Positions 25,641-37,696 of a DNA stretch of 64,000 nt are shown here, in pieces. The DNA lies in the NCBI RefSeq assembly GCF_025698545.1, contig NC_068566.1:29366444-29430443 (forward strand), read 5' to 3'. Under the pieces are notes generated by a model. It ran no database searches. It saw only the letters and a list, made by a program, of their open reading frames with translations, and had not been told where the DNA came from. Both the position numbers and the translations under genes were made by a program. The DNA is from Gossypium raimondii (taxonomy: Eukaryota; Streptophyta; Magnoliopsida; Malvales; Malvaceae). The first letter of the stretch is position 1, and every line of letters begins with the position of its first letter.

Positions 25641-25816
25641 ATGTTGAACTTGATTTGTTTTTTGTTTGAGAGAAAGTTGTTGATGGTTTTCTCTTTGTTG
25701 GTGAGGTCTCTGCCTGTGATCAGGTTACCGACATCCTTACTAAACTGTTATCTGCCTCTCATTTTTGTTGTCTTCTACAGTTTCTTCAGATCTTGATATT
25801 GAGGTAGTCAGGTGAA

Positions 25817-25991
25817 TGTTAGAGTTTGTAAGTCAGGTTTAACTAATTTTGTTATCAGTTTATAGCAATTATACTCTATGTATGTGTATAAATACACTAC
25901 CTTTGTAATCATTCAGATCAAGCAATAATAATCAGGATTATTCAATGTTAGTTTAGTTTCTGGTCTATAGTTCTTTCATATCATTCTTTCA
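25817..25991 (+). repeat. Copia 3' LTR
   Basis: 175 bp, TGTTAG...TTTCA, containing TATAAATACACTACC. It is followed directly by TCTTGAAATAAAA, which also occurs before the element at 21058 and suggests TCTTG as the duplicated target. Confidence 0.88.
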
Positions 25992-26919
25992 TCTTGAAAT
26001 AAAAATAAGTTGAAATTTTTAATATATTTTTTAATAGAATTTAAGTTATATATTCATAATCTACACATAACAAATCAATTTATCTAAAAGCTAGCTTTCA
26101 ATATGCACAAGCATAACTTTCCTGACTTTTTGGTTTAGGTTGTGAACTTAGGATTGTATTTGATTTGAGACCAATTAGAGAAGCTCGAGTCAAAATTTGA
26201 AATTCAAATTAACTTCACTTAAGTTTGAATTTTAAAGTTGAAGTTAATAAGTTGCTCGAATCAAATATTATGACGCTACTTTTCAATAGCTTGAGCTTAA
26301 CTCAATAATTGTGTAGTTGAATTTGAATTTTTTAAATTAAATTTGAAAAAATTGTGATTAAAATTGTTCATGGGTCAGACTCATATATGGCATTAATACA
26401 ATGTATGTCTAAACTTATAATCTAACTCGAATCTCAAATTATATACAAACTTGCCCATATTTTTAAACTACTTATATTTTTTAAATTTGTTAAATTTTAA
26501 TACTTAATAATTTTATATATTTTACTTTATTATAATTTTAAACAATTAAATATATTTTTTAATATGAACTTCAGTGTTAACCCATATTTAAGCAACCTAA
26601 TTTTTGAAATTTACAATAAATAACAAATATTTTGCAATTTTTTTCCTCCTCACTTACCAACACCTTCACCTATATCTCTTAATTGCTTGCACATTTCCCC
26701 ATTGATTATCACATGGTTCAAACTTAATACTGGAGGCCAATTTAATACAAGGCAAACGTATATATACAGTTATAACACTGCAACTCTAATGAAAAATATA
26801 TTGTTGGTCCGACTTTCCCAATAGGGAAAATTAAACAGTAAAGTTGGATCGCTTTGGTTAAAACGAAAATAAAATCAATTTATTAAGTGAAAATGTTGTC
26901 GAGGTGTTTATATTTACTT
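25992..26919. other. Intergenic DNA with flank repeat
   Basis: The first 149 bp are the intact version of the segment partly duplicated at 21057-21130. The rest is AT-rich, with GCTCGAG/CTCGAAT phrases (26180-26340) that look like an old palindromic element. No gene is visible. Confidence 0.5.
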
Positions 26920-27224
26920 CATATTGTATTTTACTTATTTTATTGAAAATATGAGTAAATTAGGTTATATATATTTGATCAAAAAATAAACTGGTCCTAT
27001 TCTACTATTAAAAACTAGTATGGTTGATAGAATGACCAAACTGTGACACGTGGCGTGCCATGTGTATCTTATGTTGACATACAGAAACCATTTTTTAACC
27101 GTAGACAGAGATGAAAATTTTAACAAAAAGATCAATTTACTTTTTGATCTAACATACATGGGTTAATTTATAAATTCTTAAATAGGAGTATAATATACTA
27201 AGAACATCCACAGTACTTTCACAT
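26920..27224. mobile_element. Palindromic miniature element, family M1, copy 3
   Basis: It contains GACACGTGGCGTGCCATGTG and the arm ATCAATTTACTTTTTGATCTA with its inverted partner near 26975. The right end reads CCACAGTACTTTCAC, the complement of the family terminus. Confidence 0.7.
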
Positions 27225-30200
27225 TCTATATTACAGTTTTATAAAGAAAAAAACAGAATATTTTCATTTTATCCCCAATTAATTCCAACAAATACAAACT
27301 CAATTAATGTAAAATGTATATATAGCTATCATGCTTATTACAAAAAGAAATTTATTGAGTTAGTATTACATATTAATCAAAAACCAACTCAATTAATATC
27401 TTTTTAAATAATAATTAATATTATTAAGATGATTTTTTAACCCTTCACCTATAATTATTATTGAATATATTTAAAATATTTTTTCATAAAATGTTGTCTC
27501 ACCCAAACCCTAGGTGTCATATAATCTAGTGTATCATAAAACACTTGTTTAAGACCTGATTACAAATAATTCTAAAATCTGATTTAATCCAAAACATGAA
27601 TAGCTTTTGTTTTTGAAGGTCTAAAATTACAAATAAAACATACATAAGTACAAGTGTAAATATGTTGTATAATATATATAATAGAATTGATCATGGCTAG
27701 GTCATTGCCCAAGCCTGAAAATGTATTTGAAAAATGGGAGGGTTTGGGAAAAAATATAGGTTCGAAAAATGAGTTTGGACAAAAAAATAAAGTCCTTTTC
27801 TAAATAAGCCGAGCCTCGGTTAAGATTTTTTGTCTGGGCTTGGCCCGAATCAATTGTTTTTATGCTATTTACTGTTGTTTTGCTTTTTTACAATTATATT
27901 GATACTATTTTGTTATTATTGTTTGAATTTTGTATAACTCCTATTTTATTGTTAATTTTGCTACTATTTTAGAGGCATTTACTTGCTAATTTGCAAGTAT
28001 AGACCTTTTTTAATGTATTTTCAATTTGTTGGGAAAGATTTATTTTAATGTTTTTAGTGTATTTGATGTACTATATTTTTTAAATTTATTTTTATACAAG
28101 AAAATAATCTAAAAAAATTAATACGGGCGAGCTGAGTCAAGCTCGAGTTTAGGTTTTTTAATTTGGGTCAGACTTGAGTAGAATTGTAGGCCCATTTTTC
28201 GAATCAGGCCACGCCTAGAAAACGAATCTAAAATTTTGCATCGGCCATACCTGAACCTGACTTGGCATAGGATCAGGTCTAATATATATGTAGATGTTAT
28301 ATTTTCAAATAAAATATATTATTAAAGTTTTATGTTATTTGTAATATACATACATATAATATGTATATATAATGGAAAAGAAAGAAAGAATATGATATCA
28401 AATTAAATAGGTGTCTATATTTTAATGGACACAACTATCCATAAACTTTTCTAAAGGAAAGGTGGAGTCATAGGTAACTCTTGGTATTCTATATATAATC
28501 GCATTAATCAAAGTTGAAATTGAATTGAGTGAATATTTCTTTCTTTTCTTTTGAGTGTTTTATGAATTTATTTTGATTTTTTTAGAATAATTCGAGTACA
28601 ATCACATTGTTTTAACCCAAGATAAAGGCATTGTATAGTATTTCCTGATTGTCCTACGCAAAACACTTTGCCTTTATAACCATATGGGAAGAAGTAGAAG
28701 GTACGATTAGATTAATACAAAGGAAGAGAGAGATAAAAGCGGAAAGAACCCAAATAAAAACTCACCATGCATACATAATGAAACTAAAACCTCATATGAA
28801 AACTCAAATCTAAATCAGCTTTAAGTTAGAGGAATGAGGAAGTCGCCCCGATGTCTGTTGTCATTAGTGTTCCAAATTGGTGGTCAAGGAATTGTAAACA
28901 CCCTGGAAATTAAGGGATAATATTATTATGATTGAAGTCATCCTCATCAAAATGTAAGGTTCACATCCAAATTACCCCTTATTTGAGTAAAAGAAAAATG
29001 TAAACTAATTCAGGAAAATAGTGTGTACAAACATTCATTCCCTTCAAACCTGTCCCAAAACAATGGTATAACTTCAGTTTTACTCCCTAGAGTATGTTAA
29101 ATTTTATACACCTATATATAAAAGGACCTTGCTCTTTTTTATTTTATTAAAATGGTTATTTTTCTGTTTTGATCCTTCTAATATGCCTATTTAATTTCTA
29201 ACTTAATTTGGTCTATATTTTTATAATGTTATTAATTAGTTATAGAGTTAACTTTTCAATTAAAACGTTGCGTAGTTATATATAATTTTAAAATAGATTT
29301 TTAAATAACAAAAGTAGAGCGATTAAATTCTTGCAAATAAAAGTAGGACTACTGATTCCAAACATACAAAGTATAGAAACTTGAAATCATGGTTGTTTAA
29401 ATTGGACTAGCAAGCAAACCAAGAACCAATTGGGATGTCGGTCTAAAAAGAGACACCAGACTAGTTAATCTATGAATCAGTACAGACTGCTTGAACCAAG
29501 TTAAAAAACCAATTGAATTGGCTTTTTTTATAATTTTTTTAATGGTTTCTTTAATCCAACCATAGAATATATTTTAATCTTTAAATTTTCACTTTATAAT
29601 TTAATACAAACAAACAATCAATCGAACGCGGACGGATGATAAGATTGTAAAAGATAGAGTTTTACAGTATCCGTTATCAATTTGAGATATATTAAAAAAG
29701 TTGTTTATAGTAATTTGGTACATTAAATTTTTTTTGACAGAATTTTGGTACATTTAATTAAAAGTGATAAATAACGAGATGACATTATTAGAACGTGAAG
29801 AAAAGATGGTTAATAAATAGGAGTGATCGAAAAGGAAAAATTGTATATGCGACACAGATAAATGTGTATATGTTTCAGTTCACAACATTAGGTTTTTACT
29901 CGTAGTCAATTAAATCACTTTTAATTTAATTATTTTTAAAAATCCTTAAAAATATTATAACATTTCACAAATAATATAATTAAAAATTAAAACACAATAA
30001 TACATTTGTCTATTTTAAAATCTTGATAGTTGATATTAAAATGATTTTAAGTTAAGAGAAATTAAATTTTATAGAAGCAAAAAGGCAACGTACAATAAAA
30101 TAGTACACCAAAATTAAAAAAATTATAATGTACAAGAAGAAATGTACCTAATAGAATTATTCCAATATTAATTTATTTTCAAAAATAGATGAAAATATCA

Positions 30201-30615
30201 TTTATTGTGATTAATAATTAATCTTATTTTTACATAAGTGACCAGTTATATTATAATGGAAAAGGAACAAAATTAAAAAAAATCAAACCCTCAACCTTAA
30301 ACCAATTAACTTAAAATCCACACAATTTTATCAAATCTTAATTATTACTTTTTTATATATTATAAAATGCTAACTTATCCATCAAAGAGTTGCACTATGA
30401 AATCTCCTTAAGCTTGTTTCTTATTTTGTATGAAAACTTACTTTAGATAATACTACTTTCATTTCCTACTATTTACGGGTTTATTATAGCTATAAATACA
30501 AAATAATATATTCAAATACTAATAATTTGAGTAATTCAAAAATAAATGTCAAATTAAATTACAAAAAATTTGTTTTTTTTTAACCATGTGACAGTACTTA
30601 TAAAATTAAAATTTA
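27225..30615. other. Gene-poor stretch
   Basis: No gene recognised. From 27690 to 28285 there is a decayed element with phrases such as CTTGGCCCGAATC and CAGGCCACGCC. From 29390 to 29640 there is a weak copy of the 'GGTTCAACC'-type repeat. The remainder is AT-rich. Confidence 0.5.
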
Positions 30616-31446
30616 GGGTAAATTACACTACAAGTCACCTTAAAATAATATCGTTCCTATTTTGATCACTCTATTTTTTTTTGTGAATCTAATCACTCTA
30701 ATTAAAATAATTGTTCGAACTGATCACTATCGTTAAAAATTCCGTTAATCCACTAGCGGATTGGTAACATGGCCTTTTTTAAACTTTTTACCAAAGCTAG
30801 GGACCTCTCTATAATTAGTCCCATTTTTTTTTTTTTTTTGGTTTATTTGCAACATGAAGATTTCAATGATGACATTGCTAACATTTGAATCCTCTTTAAA
30901 AAGAGAGAATCTAACAAAGGTGACAACGAACCATGACCATGACGCCCCCTTTTTTATGAGCCCATCTACCAACATAACACCACTGACCACCCTATTGCCA
31001 CCAACTACCACGACCAAGCTAAGGTCAAATATTAAGCAAGTGGCCATTTAACCTTTAGCCTAATTGTGGTAGTCAATGACAAGGTGGTCGATGATGTTAT
31101 GCTAGCAAGTAGGCTCATCAAAAAGGTGGCATTATGGTTCGTTGTCATCACCTTCATTAGATTCCCTCTTCTTAAAGAGGATTCAAATGTTGATAATATC
31201 ACTATTAGAATCTTCATGTTACAAATAAACCAAAAAAAAAATGTTTCAGACTAATTATAGAGAGATCCCTAACTTTAATCAAAAGTCCAAAAAATGTCAC
31301 GTCAACAATCCGTTAATGAATTAACGAAAATTTTAATGAAAGTGACCAATTGAAGCAATTATCACAATTAGATTGACAAAATAAAAATTAGAGTGACCAA
31401 AATAAAAATAGTACTATTTTAGAATAACATGCGATGTAATTTACCC
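30616..31446. mobile_element. Foldback element, probably Mutator-like, 831 bp
   Basis: The ends are GGGTAAATTACA and its complement at 31435-31446. The arms, each about 400 bp, pair throughout: 'CATTTGAATCCTCTTTAAA' near 30881 pairs with 'TTAAAGAGGATTCAAATGTT' near 31174, and 'AACATGAAGATT' pairs with 'AATCTTCATGTTAC'. The flanking 9-mers TAAAATTTA (left) and AAAAATTGA (right) agree at 7 of 9 positions. Long arms and a 9-bp duplication suggest a Mutator-like non-autonomous element. The open frames inside are the two arms read on both strands and are not genes. Confidence 0.8.
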
Positions 31447-34132
31447 AAAAATTGATCATAGATAATGTATACTATCCTATTATGTATAATTATAATATTA
31501 TTACTATTATTGTTTCCACATTCCATTGGCTACACTTATTGTGTTAGGAGGAAACAAATAAGTCCAATTTTCTATTTAGTCCACAAAATGAAGTAGCAGC
31601 ATACAAAAATAAAAAGAGATACGATGGAAGTACGTTGGGTTAAAAGAAGAAAATGAAAACTGGTTAGGTGTGTGGGGTCCGACTTATAAGGCCGAATGTA
31701 ACATCCAGGATGGTACCAACATTTCATATTCATAATCATCATCATACTCTACATTTTCAAATTAGGTATGCTTTTTTTTTCTTCTATCTCTCTTACTCTT
31801 AAGAACCTTACCTTACCATTCGCTTCAAATCAAATATAATGCCAATGTCATCACATTTCAAAAACTACCTTCTTTTTTTATACTCTACTTTCTCCATCTT
31901 TTTTATTTTTCACAAATGCAATCAATCAAATCGAAAATCTTCCAAGATATCAGTTTCAAAAAAGACAAAAAATTGAATCATACAAACTAGTGAAATCGAG
32001 AATTGATTATTTGATCAATTCATCTTGGATCAGCCAGTACATTGATCCAATGAACACAAACCAATACAAACCAGACAAAAAAAAAAAACAATTGAACCAA
32101 AATTTTCTTTTCTAATATTTTTCAATTTTTTTAATTTTTTATTAATTTATATAATCAAACCTAACTAACCAAGTGAACCAATAAACCAAAAACCAATGGC
32201 CTAACTGGTCTAACCTATCTACTTACAAAAGTATTGTGGTTCAGTTTTCATCCGTCAAACACAAACCTTTTATGAAGCCGTGGGCCTAAACGCTTAGGCT
32301 CATTCTTTATCAAGGAGGCTAGCTCACTAAGGCCCAAACTCATTTGCCCAATACTCAGTGGAATCCCTCAAAAGTTTTCAACAGTCAATCACTACCCATT
32401 ACTCAGCAAGTGTATTTACACCCATAAATTTATAATAACGCACAATATAGACAATCAAAACCTAATTCAAACCGTAATATTCTATTTTATTTGATTTATT
32501 GAATTTCTGATTCAAGTAATAATAAAATGTACTGATTCAAGTCATAATAAAATTTGCCTGAAAAGAAGTAAAGAAAATCAATAATATATTGTGTGCTAAG
32601 TAAAAGATGCTAGAAAATCCTAATGAATAAGACAGGCTCTCAAATAGATTACCAAGATGATGAGAAAGAGAAACCATGTTAGCAAAAACTTAGGATCATT
32701 TAGGGTGAAAATAGATAGACAAAAACATGGAAGTTATACCAGTGGATCCGTACCATAGGTCCATAAATAGTGTTTCATCTACTGCTTCAAGCTTATCACT
32801 TACCAAGCTCCTTAAAACTTCAGAAGATTTTGCATTTAGGGACAAGACTACAATAGCAAAAGCCCTCTCCAGCAATTACAATAAGATCGTTATTTCCATG
32901 TTTACATAGGATGACTTGAACAAAAGGAAAATAGAACCTTTTCTTGGTATAACGAATGTGTCTTCCATATCTCTTTTACGGTTCATGAAGACTAATTCTT
33001 TCGAGATTCATGGTTACCCCACCCAACAATGTCATCTCCAAAGTTTGAACCCGGGTTCTTCCTTTAGGAGTGTGTGCCTTATCATTGCACCCAACAATTG
33101 TTGGTAAAAAAGATATAGAACTTTTAGGAATATAAGAACTAAACTCATTGACCTCATAGGTAACAAGTTTCATGCCTAAAGCCCCACTAAATATATTTGT
33201 AATCAACCACATCCTACTCTCCAGCCCTCCAGATACCTTATGTTATCAAATGTCCTTCATTACTTGCCCTTACGTAAGGCCAATACCAATAGCAGCTCCA
33301 CCTAGTTCATCTCCTGTACAACTTAAGCCAACAAGCAACGTTACTACATTCTAGTTGCCTATTTTGCAAAGCTACTTCAAATACCAGGAGAAAATATAGC
33401 TAATAAAAACTCAGCATATGTCCCTATCAGCTAACCTGTAAAATAACTCAATTCTTGCCACACACGACAAAACCACCTTGGTTAATAAAAGATTCAGCCA
33501 TAATATTAGCTTCAGGCCCTGAATTATGATGTCAACAACATTTAGTTTATAGAGAATTTAGCTACATATTCAACGGCTTGGAATCAATCCATCAGCACAC
33601 TTGATAAGAATAGAAGATTGCTCAACTTTGTCTTCTATGATGATAATCCCATCTAAAGTTCAGCATTCTTTTCAAGCATCTTTCTCTAACATGATTCTGT
33701 ACACTTCTTCATTCACAAACAGGTTAAATTGGAAATATGATTCTTGAAAAGAACTTGACACATTATCCTCTTAAATATGTTCAACAAGCTCTTCTGTTTG
33801 TCTACATATAGAGAATTTCGACACACTCGTATTTCTGATAGCTTCATTAGAAGAAAATTTTATTTAAGTTAGCATCTGCTCTAGAGAAAAATTATGTAAA
33901 CTTATTAATCCACAAGAAACCTAAGTAGTAAAAAGATTTTCAGCAGCAATTTGTCACATTAATCTTCTTAATATCCGCATTGCTAACATTACTAAAACTT
34001 TAACAAAAGGCAACATATATATAGATTTGATCAAAAAGAGAGGGCAGCAAATAAGGCTAATCATGTAAGCATGAACTCAAACACTTCACCATTAAAACTT
34101 ATTAAATTACCAAAAGTAACCCATACAATCTA
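31447..34132. other. Intergenic stretch before the glutaredoxin gene
   Basis: It holds a weak 'GGTTCAACC'-type repeat (about 31940-32225). From about 32580 to 33960 the base composition is less AT-biased and minus-strand frames are slightly extended (for example 32976-33212), which may be a decayed coding sequence. I do not recognise any protein family in it. Confidence 0.45.
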
Positions 34133-35179
34133 TCAGCTACAAAGGGGGCAAAGGACCAGACCGTTCTCATTGCAGTCCGTACACCTGACCACCACCGTCC
34201 TCCTACCCTCCTCCGCCGCCGCCGCCATCTTACAGCTACCGTTGCAACGAAAACACGGCAAGAACTTCACATCTCCACAGCCATCACAAACCTCCCCTGC
34301 TTTTTTCTTCGGCAGCCCATTAATTAAATCCCCAAACCAACATTCGTCCACGATCTTCATCACTTGTTCGGCTCCCCCAATGTACCTTCCCTTAATAAAA
34401 ACCTGAGGCGGCGTCGTTTGGTTCGCCCCTTTCATCAATTCCCGTAACTCTTCTTTGAACCCTCGATCCATCGAAATGTCCCGTTCGCATATAACAACCC
34501 CGTAACTCTCAATCGTTGATCTAACCGCATTGCAGTCTTCAAACGTCTTACGGATACCCCTTAACGTCGTCGTATAAATCACCACTCTGTTTTCTCCGTT
34601 CGGTGGGCATATATTCTCAAACTTGTCCAGCGGCGATGGTTTCGAAACGGCGTCGCTTCCAGAATCGAATTTGTGTAGCGGCGAAAAAGGAGTTTTCGCG
34701 ACGATGCCGTTTTTGCTTAAATTAGGATCGGCGTTTTCCTTTTCGGGTAACACCGTGATTGGGAAACGGAAGCTGTCAGCCTGGAATTTATCCAGCAGCG
34801 AAGATCGGGAAACCGGCGGTTTCGAAACGCTGCCGTTTTTGCCAACATTAGGGTTTGAGTTTTCCTTGTTTGGAATCGGGGAGAAACGGAAGCTGTCGGC
34901 ATCGAGACCGGACATGAGCTCCCAAGAGTTAATGACCTCGGGTCGGGTAGGGACGGGTCTAGGCTCCGACCAGAGAGATTTGGACTCACTGAAGGTGGAC
35001 CCGGAGGTGAAAGATGGCTGTGGAGAGGGCGGCGTAGTAGTGGAATGCGACGGCGGATCAAGAGTGAGCAGCCCATACGTGGTGGAAGTGAGGGAGACGA
35101 TGTGGTTACCAAATGCTGAGCTGCCGAGTTGAGTAAACTCGTCGTCCCGGTTCAGTAAATTAGATGAAACGCAACCCAT
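34133..35179 (-). CDS. Glutaredoxin-like protein with C-terminal CxxC pairs
   Basis: Single exon, 348 aa. The start is set at ATG 35179, the first ATG in frame. It gives MGCVSSNLLNRDDEF, where Gly2 plus Cys3 fits N-myristoylation and palmitoylation and so plasma-membrane attachment. Residues about 197-290 form a glutaredoxin fold (RVVIYTTTLRGIRKTFEDC, TPPQVFIKGRYIGGAEQV). The redox CxxC expected after 'YTTT' is absent (LRGIR instead), as known for the plant At5g39865/At3g28850-type subgroup. The tail has Cys298/301, 309/312/316, 333/336 and 344/347, a probable zinc-binding module. Residues 94-160 contain two copies of an 'ADSFRF...KEN..PN..KNG' unit. Function in plants is poorly defined; classical thiol reduction by this fold is unlikely without the cysteine. 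Confidence 0.92.
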   Translation of the reverse strand: MGCVSSNLLNRDDEFTQLGSSAFGNHIVSLTSTTYGLLTLDPPSHSTTTPPSPQPSFTSGSTFSESKSLWSEPRPVPTRPEVINSWELMSGLDADSFRFSPIPNKENSNPNVGKNGSVSKPPVSRSSLLDKFQADSFRFPITVLPEKENADPNLSKNGIVAKTPFSPLHKFDSGSDAVSKPSPLDKFENICPPNGENRVVIYTTTLRGIRKTFEDCNAVRSTIESYGVVICERDISMDRGFKEELRELMKGANQTTPPQVFIKGRYIGGAEQVMKIVDECWFGDLINGLPKKKAGEVCDGCGDVKFLPCFRCNGSCKMAAAAEEGRRTVVVRCTDCNENGLVLCPLCS

Positions 35180-35988
35180 CGCCACCAAAAGAGAGGAAAA
35201 CAGGAAGAGAGAGAGAGAAGCAAAGATACAGGAAATTAGCTTTAGTTTAGAAGCTTGGAAAGAATCAGAGGAAGAGAAGAGAATAATATAAAAAAGAAAA
35301 GAAAACAGGATAATTAAATTAATTTAAATTCAAAATGGGGTTTAAAGCATTCTGGAATATGTTTTAAGAAGTAGAAAAGAGAGAGGGAGTGAGATTCAAA
35401 TTTAATTTGGTGGGAGGAAGCGTTTGGCAGCCTAGCTTTGGGCGCTAAAAATTATTAATTCAAAATTAAAAAAGAGTAGTCATGTGTCGCAAAGGCTCCT
35501 TCCTCACGTTTCTCGTTAATTTCGGTGTTTTCTTTTGCTTGTTTTTCCATTCCTATTAAAAGCAATGCAGTAGTACAATAGGCCTTTCATTAAATGCGTT
35601 TTTCATTTGGAAATTTATTACAAATATACATACCACTTAAAACCAGCATTAGCAGCTCTCCATACAAAGTAGAAACTGCAACTTTTCTCTCTTAATGACC
35701 AATGAATAAACAATAAACAAGGAACTAAATAAGAAGGCATAAAATTTTGTATTTGTAGTTACAGATGGCTATCAAATTCACAAATGTGAATGAAAGTTTC
35801 AATGTTACCCTATCAACTTCCGAAGAGGAAAATGGCATTAAAAAAAAGAAAAGAATGGATTAGCACAGTTCTTTATTAACATTGTTACCAATTTTGATGA
35901 TCTTCTACTCAACTTCCCGGTTGATCCCCCGCACCAGTTTCTTCAATCATTCTCCATATATATATAATTTTGTTCTCTATGAATGTTT
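35180..35988. other. Intergenic: glutaredoxin 5' region and GPR107 3' region
   Basis: About 800 bp between two minus-strand genes. Next to the glutaredoxin start lies a GA-rich leader (about 35205-35285 on the plus strand). A TATA-like TTTTATATTATT occurs at about 35283-35295 on the minus strand. The stretch near 35880-35988 belongs to the 3' region of the GPR107-like gene. Confidence 0.45.
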
Positions 35989-37302
35989 TCACAGTTCAAA
36001 CTCATCTTCAAGCTTCAACTGTTCTGCAGCAGCCTCTTCCTCCTCATCATCAATAACAAAATACGGGTTATGTGGCTCTGGTTTGAATTTATACCCAGTA
36101 AACACATAAAATGCGAGAGTGGCCACTTCCCCGGCCACCACACTGGTCCAAAGATACTTATATGATGTAATCGTCACCAAAGCATAGACCACAACTCGAG
36201 TAAAGTAAATATAGCAGATAACCACAATGTAATATTGCCTAAACAGTGTCAACTTCATCAAATTCACCGCAGCTTTGCCATCCGTCTTAGCTGCCTCTCG
36301 CAAGTTCTTAATCGACCAAACAATCGGGAACAATACCGCGCAACAACAAACAACGTCGACGAGCAAAAACACCTGTTTCCACACCATCCAATCGTGACCG
36401 AAAGGTCCGGTCTCATCGATAACAATCTGGGCAACATTAGCTACAACCTGAAGTGGAATCACAACCATCAACACATTCTTTTCCTTGTCCTGCAAGTAAG
36501 GTTTCAAAAACGACCACCCAGTACCAATCAAAACGATTAACGTAAAAAGCATTACTCCTTTCAAGAAACTGAATATGTAAAACAAAACATCCCAACCATG
36601 AGCGCTTCCGGTTCGTTTAATATACGATTTATCCTCTGCTTCACATAGCAGATTAACCGCTTTTAAAATAATCACAGCCAACATAAATAAATGGATTCTG
36701 AAAACGGTGAGTCGTTTTAAATAAAGCACGTAAATCCAAATCCCTGCCAATGTGAAATAAACGAGGGCGAAAATGAAGTAAACCCTAGGGAGAATCGTTT
36801 TCCCGGCGGAGAGATAATCACGATGTTTTTCCTTCCCGTCGAGATTGTACATCGCCGATCGGACATCCATCGATACTTTGACATGACTCAAACAGTTAGC
36901 GAAGACGAGCGTGTATTGATCGGCGGTGTTCTCTTGGTAAACGGTGTTGAAACTATTAGATTTCCCTTTAAGCTGTTTGAATTCGAAGACGAGTTTAACG
37001 AAATCGGAATTGAGAGCGCAGTTGATATACCCGTCTTCGATTTGTAATAACACTTGCATCCAAGCGTCCCGCGTGCAGAGAAAGAACCCGACCTTAGACA
37101 TGTCGAGATCCGGGTTCTGGTTCGAGAGCGCAATGTTGGAGACGTTGAGCTCGAGGCGACCGCTGTGGGTGAAGCCGAACTCGTCGAAAGGGATTATGGG
37201 ACGGTCATCGTGGCGGATCTCTGTTAATCGTATCTCAGCGTAACAAAATGAAACGAAAAGGGAGACCAAAAGGAAAGAGAAACAACATGGATAAATCGCC
37301 AT
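35989..37302 (-). CDS. GPR107/108-like seven-transmembrane protein (lung 7TM family)
   Basis: Single exon, 437 aa. ATG 37302 is chosen because it begins a signal peptide (MAIYPCCFSFLLVSLFVSF, cleavage near CYA-EI). An ORF extension 17 codons upstream lacks this logic. Residues about 24-165 form a lumenal domain with conserved cysteines (FFLCTRDAW, INCAL, ANCLSH). Seven hydrophobic segments follow at about 171-191, 200-220, 240-262, 277-297, 309-330, 347-372 and 378-403. The tail has YKFKPEPHNPYF and an acidic end (DDEEEEAAAEQ, LEDEFEL). This is the family PF06814 plan. Animal GPR107/108 proteins act in Golgi/endosome trafficking, and plant members are candidate heterotrimeric-G-protein-coupled receptors. 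Biochemical role in plants is not settled. Confidence 0.93.
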   Translation of the reverse strand: MAIYPCCFSFLLVSLFVSFCYAEIRLTEIRHDDRPIIPFDEFGFTHSGRLELNVSNIALSNQNPDLDMSKVGFFLCTRDAWMQVLLQIEDGYINCALNSDFVKLVFEFKQLKGKSNSFNTVYQENTADQYTLVFANCLSHVKVSMDVRSAMYNLDGKEKHRDYLSAGKTILPRVYFIFALVYFTLAGIWIYVLYLKRLTVFRIHLFMLAVIILKAVNLLCEAEDKSYIKRTGSAHGWDVLFYIFSFLKGVMLFTLIVLIGTGWSFLKPYLQDKEKNVLMVVIPLQVVANVAQIVIDETGPFGHDWMVWKQVFLLVDVVCCCAVLFPIVWSIKNLREAAKTDGKAAVNLMKLTLFRQYYIVVICYIYFTRVVVYALVTITSYKYLWTSVVAGEVATLAFYVFTGYKFKPEPHNPYFVIDDEEEEAAAEQLKLEDEFEL

Positions 37303-37691
37303 GGGAAGAGAAATGGAAGAAAAAAAATTATGGTTTGTGTAGATCTGATACAAATATCATCAGATCTAATAATTTGTTTCCAAGCGATGGTCGAGAATTT
37401 TAAGCTTCCGAAAATTACAAAATTAGAACTTGGTTTTTTTTTTATATATGAACTGCCAAAAACAACCAGTTTGAAGTGACTGTTTCTCTCGTACATGGTA
37501 CGGGTATTATGGTAACTTTCTATCCTGAATTCTGTTTAAACTTTAAACACGTGTTTAATTGCGATGGAAAAATATTATCTTCATTCCTTTTTCTGATTGT
37601 CAATTGGTCTAATTTTGCTTTCACTCCCTATATCTTCATCTCTTTAGTTTTAATACCATAAGTTTTAATCTCTTTACTTTTTAATTTAATT
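37303..37691. other. Upstream region of the GPR107-like gene
   Basis: About 390 bp between the start codon and the solo-LTR target-site duplication. Promoter elements on the minus strand should lie here. I see AT-rich sequence but no convincing TATA box. Confidence 0.4.
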
Positions 37692-37696
37692 ATTGT
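37692..37696. repeat. Target-site duplication ATTGT (left)
   Basis: ATTGT directly precedes the LTR start TGTAAGG and is repeated exactly at 40680-40684 after the LTR end. Confidence 0.85.

Larger units (their letters stand above)
21126..25991 (+). mobile_element. Degenerate Ty1/copia retrotransposon
   Basis: The structure, in order, is: 5' LTR (21126-21281), a primer-binding site matching initiator-Met tRNA (GGTATCAG at 21283-21290), gag, integrase, RT, RNase H, and a 3' LTR (25817-25991) that begins TGTTAG and ends TTTCA. The gag-integrase-RT-RNase H order identifies the copia superfamily. Many stops and frameshifts disrupt all frames. The two LTRs differ at roughly a dozen positions over about 156 bp, so the insertion is not recent. 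The 5' LTR lacks about 19 bp at its start. Confidence 0.9.

Noticed and set aside
30745..31254. Several open frames on both strands.
   Set aside because: They are the two arms of the foldback element read in opposite directions, so the similarity between them is structural.
34623..35132. 169-codon plus-strand frame.
   Set aside because: Antisense shadow of the glutaredoxin-like gene; the minus-strand frame has the recognisable domains.
37303..37353. Longer N terminus for the GPR107-like protein (17 extra residues).
   Set aside because: The downstream ATG at 37302 begins a typical signal peptide; the extension would bury it.
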